This document shows positions 56,170 through 64,000 of a DNA stretch of 64,000 bases, one piece after another. How positions within the stretch are numbered: the stretch's first letter is position 1; each line of letters opens with the position of its first letter. The notes under the pieces were generated by a model. It searched no databases. It had not been told where the DNA came from and was given only the letters and a program-made list of their open reading frames with translations. The DNA is from Pezicula radicicola (lineage: Eukaryota; Ascomycota; Leotiomycetes; Helotiales; Dermateaceae), in the NCBI GenBank assembly GCA_003008705.1, contig PDUO01000047.1:214506-278505 (forward strand), read 5' to 3'. A program made the position numbers and the translations under genes.

Positions 56170-57523
56170 TGCATTATTATGGGGCAGGCGGGTATACTGA
56201 TAGAATTCTTCTGGATATAATCAGCATTCCGCTGAGCTCTCCTTCTCTCTGGGATGGAGCTTTGGTCTAACGATATTCTCTCAAGCTTTGTTGGGCGACA
56301 GTGTCTTGGATGAGGTTTGGTTTCAGTAATATGGTAACAAAAACCAAGGTTACCTTTTTTTGTAGTAAAATTCACATTGTTCATTCTTGAGTCTGCGAGT
56401 GTACTTGTTGCCGTTCCTATGAAGCATCTTCGTCAAATGAATATAACACAGACCTTCAGGGAGTTGATCGCTAATTTTCAGGCGCTCTCGGCACCCTCTC
56501 GCTTCACGGGGGTTCAGGGATTAAGAGTTAATCTACCCGGCACATCTAAGCCTTCCCGCATCATCATCCTCCTTCCCTTGAATCCCTTCCCGCAGTTCCC
56601 CAGATAGCCAAGGATTGTTTTATCACAAGCAAACAAAAAGACAACGTGGGCAACTCGGGATTGGAGTACCGCGAGTACCGGTAGGAGTAGTCCTGGAAAT
56701 TCTCCCCATATTGCCTTCGTAATAGATATATATTTGACAGTAGTATATAGTCTAATATAGGTATGGATCATCGTTCGGATGGATTGTGGAGGTACAGTAC
56801 AGGAGGATTGGTTTTGAGTCTAGCGAGCTAAGTGGTTTCGGTCACCGTGAGCGTCTTAAGGTGGTACACTAGAGAGAGGGATGGGTATTTGCCGAGGTCG
56901 GTGGTTTTGATGTGCATTCTCCGCGAGTTGAGAATGTGAACTTGTTTTATTCGTACGGGGGACGACGGGACTTGAATAGTCCTAAATAGAGTCACCGTGC
57001 CTGTATCTGGGTGGTACTGTACATATGTTTTATCTTATCATAGAGTAAGTTAAGTATTGAGGTTCAAGGGTGGGACGACTTGTCCCTGTTCTTTTCGGCA
57101 CTTAACCGATATACGAGAGTAACTCCGCAGGGCCATACTGTGGTAAGGTGCGGAGTTACTGTACTTGGGTAGAGAGCCTGTAAAGTTCATCCCCTCCTTC
57201 CTGATCTGTTTCATGGTCCAATTATGTTAGTCTTATCTAGATTAGATTCATAGATTGGGTTTGTGGATAAATTTATGAAAAGATGGGGTTTTTTGGAACT
57301 TTTTGTTATCGGTGTTGTGGTGTTTTTTTTTGGGGGAGGGGTTTTGTATGAGTATGGGGTGTTAAGGATCATGGGTGTTGTGGTATGAGGTTATTGGTAT
57401 ATTAAATATCAGGCTGGTTCTCTGCTGATGTTCTTTTTTGCCTTTTCTTACCAACCTACTCTCTCTTTTGGGATAACCGCCATACTCTCGTTCTCCTTTC
57501 TAGGATTTACAGTATAGTCCATC
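56170..57523. other. Intergenic region
   Basis: About 1.35 kb. No gene is seen. The right end carries a T/C-rich leader before the ATG at 57524. Confidence 0.45.
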
Positions 57524-58711
57524 ATGAAATTCAACGCAATTCTTCTTGTTCTGGCAGGTTTATACCTGGATCAAGTTTCTGCCGTATCTTGGTATGAAAG
57601 CTCTTTTTGAAATCCCCGTGGTAGCCTCTCTATGTAGTTATTTTTCGATTGTTATTTAGTATTAAAAGTCTAATCTGATAAATAATACAGGTATTTCCTT
57701 CGCTGGTACACTCCAGCATCACAGTATGAATTCACCCAGGTATGCAAAATTTCAGTCGCTAGATAATGAGTACATAATACTAAAGAAAAGGAAAACTAGT
57801 TTTCAATGGACATGGTAGTCCCAACTATACCTCAAGCTGCAACGTATTATCTATGGCCGGGACTTCAAGATGTAGGAACTACCGGTGTTTATCAAGAGGT
57901 TTTGGATGGGAGGAGTGGTGATTGGTGGATTGGTGCTGGTTGGTGTTGCAGGTTTGTACAAGATTTTCTCAGTTCTAGGTGATGGGTTGGGATTTGGAAG
58001 GTTTTGTTTTTGGAGAGTTTTGCTAATGTGGGGACTGAGAATAGTAATCCTTCGCTTTCTTGGGGTTCTGGGTTTAATGTTGCTGCTGGGACTACGGTTT
58101 CGATTAATATGGTTAGAGGTGCTGTTGACGTAAGTATCTCCCTATCATTCTCCTAAAAATTGGGCCTTTGAAGCCTTCGAGTATTTGAGAAGGGGTTTGA
58201 AGAGAAAGATACTAATGTTGAGTTTTGGAATTATAGTGGACTTCATATATTACTCAAGGTTCACAAACGGTTACTGATACCTTCCCACTCTGTAAGTTCT
58301 TCCTTGATTCCCAATTTTGGATAGAATGAGTGAATTGATGAGTATGTTGTGATATTTAGCATACAAAAATTTCAATCAAGCATTGCTCGCTATTGAACTC
58401 TATGATGTTTCGTGGAATTTTGGAGCGTTGACTTGGAATAATGTTGTTATGGTTATGAATACTACTGAGACTGCTTGGTGTACTAAGTAAGTGGTTTTTT
58501 TTTCAACTTCTGTTTTCGAAAGGAGACAAGACGGGGACAGGGAGGGGAGGGAGGGAGGGATGTTGTATGAGGAAGAAGGCTAATGAGGGACAGTGCCCCG
58601 GAGAATTATGCTTCTGCTACTGCTTATACTATGACGAAGCCGGTTGCTACTACATCTGGTGGATCGACTAAATGTAGTATTGCGCAGATTGTTATGGAGA
58701 GTCCTGCTTGA
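57524..58711 (+). CDS. Small secreted protein, seven exons, unknown function
   Basis: Exons 57524-57591, 57691-57739, 57800-57951, 58045-58129, 58237-58291, 58360-58486 and 58594-58711 keep one frame and give 217 residues. A signal peptide (MKFNAILLVLAGLYLDQVSA) opens it. The mature part is Trp- and Tyr-rich: WYFLRWYTPASQYEF, ATYYLWPGLQDVGTTGVYQE, GDWWIGAGWCC, SLSWGSGFNVAAGTTVSINM and ALLAIELYDVSWNFGALTWN. The order of a WPG-type motif, Trp-rich strand and beta-strands recalls secreted fungal lectin-like or concanavalin-like proteins. That is a resemblance only. Cys residues appear in WCC, AWC and KCS. An apoplastic or wall-binding role is possible. Seven small exons for a 217-residue protein is a high density. 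No lesion is seen. Confidence 0.75.
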
Positions 58712-60984
58712 GTGTATTTTCGGTTTGCGAATTATTAGGGTGGGGTTTTGGAATGGAGGTTTGATGAGCATTACGAAAGGAAAGCAATGAATTGGATTTT
58801 GAACTGTGGATGGAGTAGTGGGACGTAGATATGATTTGTGTGCGGTGGCACTCCTTCGATTCTTGAATATAACCCATTTTTGTGGTATAAGCAATTATTG
58901 CTTTCTGGCTTTCTCTAGAGTTGATTGTTATAAAGTAGGTTTCTCGTCATACGTCCAAAAAAAAAAACTTAGACCATGAATATGAGAGGCTATACTCTCT
59001 ATATGAGTAAGAAGTTATTGGGACTAAAGTTCATTTAGTTTCTCTTCAATCCCATATATAAGCTAACATGCATTCGCCCGAGTGCCAGAAACTCTCTTTC
59101 GCCTTCAAACAGACGTCTACATTAAGTCTGTATAGTCAAAGTCGTATTAATAGATCTGGTCAAACAAAGTCGAACTTGGCGGTGAGCAGGATGTCCATTC
59201 CTAAAAGATTCGTCTTAATCTGACTTGGCGTATCGTTAGTAAAAATGACAACACTGTTTAGAGTGACAACAATGCAGAACAAACGCTTTCTAAAGATAAA
59301 GGTCCACTACTCTACTTTGAACTGCTTTGCTTATGGCCTAGGATTCTTCCAACTTAAGCCTCCTACTTTTTTAAACTCTGCACATGTTACGGATGCATGT
59401 GCTGATCTCTTTGTCGGGATCTGTTTATTGTCCCTAGCCTAGTGTGAACTTGGCCTAGCAAACGTACTTGTACTTATTTCAAAATTTGAAATGCAACCCT
59501 CGAGAGCGGTTTTAGTTCTTACCCTGGTACCATTCTTAAGGCGAATTTGAAAGTCAGAAACTGACTACCTCTCATTAGAGCCTAGGGCCTATAGGAAGGA
59601 GTATGGCAACCAAAATGAACATACAGAATTGATTTCTTCCCTGACTTTATGAACTTGTCTTGGCTGTACGATATTTCGTTATTGCTATGTTTTAGTAAAT
59701 AGCTATGACCCAAACAGAACTTCGAGGAAAATAGAGCAATCAAGAGCTATTAATATTCCTCGAAGAAGCCCATAGCTGAAATATAAGGCCATGAATCTTG
59801 TTAAGGGTAAGCAACACTTCCTAAGTGTGTCTATTGAAAGTAGTAGAAATTTAGAATGGGTAAAATTTCGAGACATCTTCGAGCAGCCGTAATTAAGCTA
59901 AGTGAAACGGGCTGAGGAATGAGCCTAATGCCCTAAATTTCTAGACCCAATTAAGCAAATTGAACTCCAGTGCTTAGCCTTGCTAGCCATGCAGAGTAAT
60001 AATAAAGCAGTAGGTATAATATTTTCTTCTTTAGTAGAAAAGAGAGGACTCGCGTGGAAGTAACCTAAGGGAAAGCGAGATGTCAAAGGAGGCAGAAACT
60101 GCAAATATAGTTAGAACATATAGGTGTTGCAGACAGTACATAAATTAGCTTATAAATAACTGGAATTACTATAATCCTTCTTAAAGCTGCAGATGACTTT
60201 TTCAAACTATACAAAGTGCTAGTTAATAATAGAATATGAAATAGCAACAAATCCTCTTTCTTAAATTTAGAACTGGAAAGGAGATAGACTATTATAGCAC
60301 CTCTTAACTAAACGATCTCACGACTTGTTTAATGAGTAATAATAGCAACACGAAATCGTCTAGAAATTTAACATTCTAACTACAGTCTTTCGGAATCTGA
60401 AGGAATATCCGGGAATCTAAATTGTTGTTGGATTATTCTTAGCTAGCATAATGCTAAAGATCTAAATGCTAGTATATACTTGCCAATTTATCAAAAATAT
60501 TAGGTATAGTCTTACTAATAATCTAATTATAGTATAAACTAAAATTAGTATTAGTAAACAGGGAACAAATTTAAAATTTCCTAATTCTTAAGCTTATAAC
60601 TACTAACTCAAGATTCCAAAAAAACTGTTAATAAGAAATAGTACCAAAACCAACCCTAGAGTTAACTTTCTTTATATATTTGTAGCATTCTCGATCTTTT
60701 AAATGGAAGCAGTAACGCTGATTTTGAGTTTTACTCTACTATTCCTAATACCCTTAACCATCCCCATGCCTTGGGTAAACCTCTCCACTAAAACAGTAAA
60801 TGTACAAGTACTCTACAATAATCACCCGAGAACTTATCCACAAAACTATGAGACAGAGCTGCTAAATCTCTGTGAGACTAAATGCTAGGCAGAGCAAATA
60901 ACAAAAAGTACGCAAAACAGAAAGCGTATATCGCAAACAAAAATCCAGGATATTTCAACAGTAGCTATTTATGCAAGCGGCAGT
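58712..60984. other. AT-rich gene-poor tract
   Basis: About 2.3 kb of AT-rich sequence. Small open frames (for example 59245-59442 and 60703-60888) have biased composition and no domain character. Looks like decayed repeat sequence. Confidence 0.45.
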
Positions 60985-61237
60985 AGTCTTAACAAAACAC
61001 AAAAGTGCGGAATACTGCTTTTATATCCGCGAGGAAATCAAACACGCTCTGTCTCGGTCTAAGGGCTACCAGGACTCCCGTACCGCTGAGGAGCTTAAGG
61101 CGTTCTGGGATCTGCACTCGAGGGTCAGCGTTGTTAGTGCGAAGACTCCTGACTATCCGGATTCCTGTGCAATCGTTGACATCGATCTGTTAGGACTTGC
61201 TTATAATAAAAAGAGTCTAGGTACTGTTCTAAAATAG
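60985..61237 (+). pseudogene. Isolated coding-like island, unidentified
   Basis: Within the AT-rich tract, about 61015-61200 is clearly richer in G and C and keeps one open frame. Its residues look natural: SAEYCFYIREEIKHALSRSK, then YQDSRTAEELKAFWDLHSRV, then TPDYPDSCAIVDIDLLGLAY. Upstream the frame returns to AT-biased sequence, with an ATG at 60971. It ends at TAG (61235-61237). It looks like one exon or a fragment of a gene with no visible partner exons. The family is not recognised. Confidence 0.35.
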
Positions 61238-61269
61238 AAAAACCCTAAGTTGAAGATGACAAGAGCAAT

Positions 61270-61990
61270 TAGAGTAACAGTAGATATGAATTTAACAACA
61301 TAATTCCTAACTTAATTTCCAAGCCCGGTCCTTCTGAAGTGCTACCGAGCACATATAATGTAACGGGTCCTGTCGAATAAGTTGCTGGGCAATACTGAAG
61401 TGCCACCGAGCACATATAATGTAGCGGGTCCTGTCGAATAAGTTGTTGGGCAATACTGAAATACTGTAAGCTCTGAATACCTTCGTGCGAGGGATCTTTG
61501 TGTTGTTTTTGATAGAAGTTGACTTGAATATAGGCAATGCAATCACCCAATCAGCATCCCACTCCTTTTCGAGTTCGGTAACCCCAAGGATATGTTCAAG
61601 GTTAGCAATCAAGTTGGGTCGATTGAAGTCAAACTTCTTTTGGCTTAGGTACGTCGAACTTGTACGACTCTTTCAGAACCTCAGCAGTAGGGGGGCTCTT
61701 GTTGAAGATCTCCATCACTGACTAGTTCTCTTCTCATTCTTCATATTACCGATTTCATACTTTCGACCTTGAATCACTCCGAGGCGTCTCCGCAATTCCT
61801 TAGAACTAGCAATGATTTCGAGTTCGAGTCGGACAGCACATTGAACTGTATGATAATCACAAATAGTTCCAAACTTCTCAAAGTCATCTAGGACCTTCTG
61901 GATAAGTCGAGGTCCCCTTACTCTTTTCCTTGTGTAATCTCTTTAATAGTAGTTGTCTATTAGGAGGGGCTTAAGTAAATACCGGCGGTT
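61270..61990 (-). pseudogene. Frameshifted coding remnant, unidentified
   Basis: The minus strand carries three coding-like pieces in different frames. The first, about 61730-61900, reads DDFEKFGTICDYHTVQCAVR and LELEIIASSKELRRRLGVIQ and stops at TGA. The second, about 61640-61720, reads MEIFNKSPPTAEVLKESYKF. The third, from about 61630, reads NRPNLIANLEHILGVTELEK then EWDADWVIALPIF. Their charged helical style is similar, which suggests one gene broken by frame changes. No family is recognised. Its 3' end runs into a 61-bp tandem duplication. Confidence 0.4.
61334..61455. repeat. 61-bp direct tandem duplication (two copies)
   Basis: Copy 1 is 61334-61394 and copy 2 is 61395-61455. They differ at only three positions I can see (CTACC/CCACC, GTAAC/GTAGC, TTGCT/TTGTT), all transitions. 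The unit starts CTGAAGTGC and ends GGGCAATA. It lies at the 3' side of the minus-strand coding remnant. Confidence 0.9.
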
Positions 61991-62625
61991 ACTCTGCTCT
62001 CATTTTACCTACAGATGGTCAGAAGAACCATATAAACTAGAACGAATATTAAGTCTTGTTAATAGTCTATTGAATGTTGATAATCATGACTGTTTTAAGA
62101 ATGCCAGGTCATATATTTGTATTAGCAGGAGCACACCAACCGTTAAAACGAATTAACCTTTCTATTGGGAGTTTTGAATGGTAGCTGTATTCAGCTTGGC
62201 CTTTAAGTGGCACTGGAGGTCTGAAGTTCACAAGTTACTTATTTACATCACTTTTACATATATCACAAAATAGATTAATCCACAGTCTTTAACTAAGACC
62301 ATCAACTCGAATCTTCGCTCTCGCAGTTATAGTCTAGATATTACTATTACTAAAAGCCGAAAATACACCAGTGGGAACTAAATACAGCTTTTACTTTCCT
62401 TCTGCATGACACCAAGCGAAAATTCTACTGTATCCAAGACGAAAGGATCTAGCTAGATTTTTGCATGCACAGCTGTACTAGAGCATCTACTGTCTAGAAA
62501 TCTGTTCTAGTCTCCTAGAGTAATATCCAGTGGTGATATTTTTTTCTTTCACCGGAGGTCTGACTGAGTTACTAGGTCGGGTGATGGATCAATCACAGAA
62601 GACTGCGACTGGAAGAAGCAAATTC
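61991..62625. other. AT-rich intergenic tract
   Basis: No gene is seen. Short open frames look random. Confidence 0.4.
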
Positions 62626-62627
62626 TA

Positions 62628-62722
62628 CTATCCCCCCCCTCTCCTTTGAATGAAGGTTAATTTCTTTGCTTTTGCCACACTGTAAAAAATAACCTCCATT
62701 GAGGGAGTGGAGGGGGGGATAG
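62628..62722. mobile_element. 95-bp foldback element with the same ends as the 15.1-kb element
   Basis: The left end reads CTATCCCCCC and the right end is its reverse complement, with TA on both sides. The inverted repeat continues imperfectly for about 33 bases on each side (left ends near GAATGAAGGTTA, right complement near CAATGGAGGTTA), so most of the element folds back on itself. Terminal sequence and TA flanks match the 264-bp element, but the inner sequence does not. Confidence 0.65.
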
Positions 62723-62724
62723 TA

Positions 62725-64000
62725 CCATTAAAGAAAATAAATACTTAATCCCAGACGCTGACTTGGTCAACATCCACCTAAAAGACTAGAGTTCCATTTT
62801 AGGAAGTTTCAACCATCTCAAAGCTAACATTACAAACCAGATGAGAAAAAGATGAAGTGGTTGGTTACTAGTACCTAGTCGAGTCTATGGAGCACATTAT
62901 TAGAAGTGCTACCGTAACTATTGCATGCATTGGCTTCAAAGGACTGACAGTTTTTGGTCTTCGGAGTATGCATAGGAGTATTTCCGACTCTTAGTGGATA
63001 TTTTGGTTTTCGGATATCATTGGAAAGTGTGGCATTGGCTTCTGATGTTCAAATAAGACTTGCAGAGGCTAAAATGAGGATCTACAGTAACAGCAAACTC
63101 TAAATTGACAGCAAAACGAGTGTCTTGAATAAAAAACACAAGGTTTATTTGCAGGGTTTCTAATGAGACTTTTACTGCACTAGTAATTTGGTATTATGCG
63201 GTCCAATATACTTACAGGTTGAGGCCCTTGAAGTGCTTTCCTTTTTGAGGCCTTGTAATAATCGTAATGCATTCTCGGAGTAGATCATTAAATACTTCAC
63301 TTTCAGCTCCTTGCCCCATTCTTCACACTCTACTCTCCAAGCAGGAGTCAAAAATCTGATAAATAACACCAACTCGCAACACCTCGTAGAAATCCTTCCT
63401 CCACATGATTCTCAACCACCAGTCTCAATTCACCACATATCATAGAGCCAGCAAACAACCCGCCAACAAGCAAACCCCCACGCCTTCCAATTACCAAACC
63501 AACTAGCTCATCCCCATAATCCATCCCTCGTGTCTACCCTCTTAGCTGCAGAAACCGTAGAAGAGGCGTAGTCAATGGTGGCAGCCCAGATGATGCATCG
63601 GGAATTTCTTTCCGCTTTTGTGGGACACACGACAAGCAATGCTGAAGAAAAATCTAGGGAAATCTAGGAAGAAATCTCGTAAGCGGGAATAAGCCTGAAG
63701 AAAATGACACTGTGCCACCTGTATCGTACAGTTATCGTACAGCATCGTACATGATCGTTATGTAAGAACGGGACAGGCAACTAGCGCCAGTAGTGTTCTA
63801 GAACGTTGCACCACCTACCTGTGTTCATCAGACGCAAAAATCCAATTTTTCTATCTCATCTTCAACTTCCTCCGGAAATCCTCCTTCAGGCTTCTTTGCC
63901 CGTATCATACTTTCGTAAGTACGCAGTATGTGTTGGTCAATTCAAGGATCCACTCGAAGTTCCTCACATTTCATTTCAGACAGAAAAAAGTTACAGGAAA
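62725..64000. other. Right end of the window, no supportable gene
   Basis: Bases 62725-63380 are AT-rich. From about 63380 composition becomes more even, and at 63720-63760 three TCGTACA units repeat closely. This may be the start of a gene-bearing block outside the window. No exon could be assigned. Confidence 0.4.

Noticed and set aside
1..64000. CRISPR arrays, rRNA genes, prokaryotic operons or plasmid features
   Set aside because: None were seen. Introns and protein families mark the whole window as fungal nuclear DNA.

Overview
The window is nuclear DNA of a filamentous ascomycete (Pezizomycotina). The evidence is many short GT-AG introns (about 46-150 bp), often with CTAAC/CTGAC branch sites, together with fungal-only families: HET, STAND N-terminal regions, Zn2Cys6 and NDT80 regulators, DUF4419 and fungal MFS carriers. 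The protein style resembles Leotiomycetes, but that is an impression. Gene-bearing blocks alternate with gene-poor AT-rich tracts (about 1-1.4, 3-4, 7-8.4, 15-18, 36.6-37.9, 42.8-43.4, 44.7-45.2 and 58.7-64 kb). The tracts hold decayed coding pieces, small inverted-repeat elements and nonsense changes that fit C-to-T (RIP-like) decay.

Layout. 1.7-7.1 kb: a STAND-like coiled-coil protein, a broken HET gene and a LITAF-type zinc-ribbon protein. 8.4-14.5 kb: two multi-exon MFS transporters, both minus strand. 15-18 kb: AT-rich, with a 264-bp element with 33-36 bp terminal inverted repeats and one copy of a dispersed repeat. 18.6-27.7 kb: an NDT80-like regulator, a GH3-GNAT fusion hexosaminidase and N-acetylglucosamine-6-phosphate deacetylase. 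28.7-34.3 kb: a Pro-rich membrane protein and a membrane-linked spermidine-synthase-like protein. 35.2-36.6 kb: a STAND-like pseudogene. 38-44.4 kb: a secreted type B carboxylesterase, L-galactonate dehydratase and a glutathione transferase. 45.7-49 kb: a relic gene and a broken Cys-rich small gene. 49.4-51.7 kb: a C2H2 plus Zn2Cys6 regulator. 53.7-58.7 kb: an unknown protein, a DUF4419 protein and a small secreted protein. 58.7-64 kb: AT-rich, with coding remnants, a 61-bp tandem duplication and a 95-bp foldback element.

The clearest functional unit is 18.6-27.7 kb. The three genes match three members of the N-acetylglucosamine catabolic cluster described in Trichoderma reesei: the NDT80-like regulator RON1, the GH3 enzyme NAG3 and the deacetylase DAC1. 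The transporter, kinase and deaminase of that cluster are not in the window. The hexosaminidase here has a GNAT-like C-terminal half and departs from the usual bacterial GH3 catalytic signature, so it deserves closer study. L-galactonate dehydratase points to D-galacturonate (pectin) use.

All splice models were made by eye from frame and splice-site consensus, without transcripts. Family names come from recognised motifs, not database searches.
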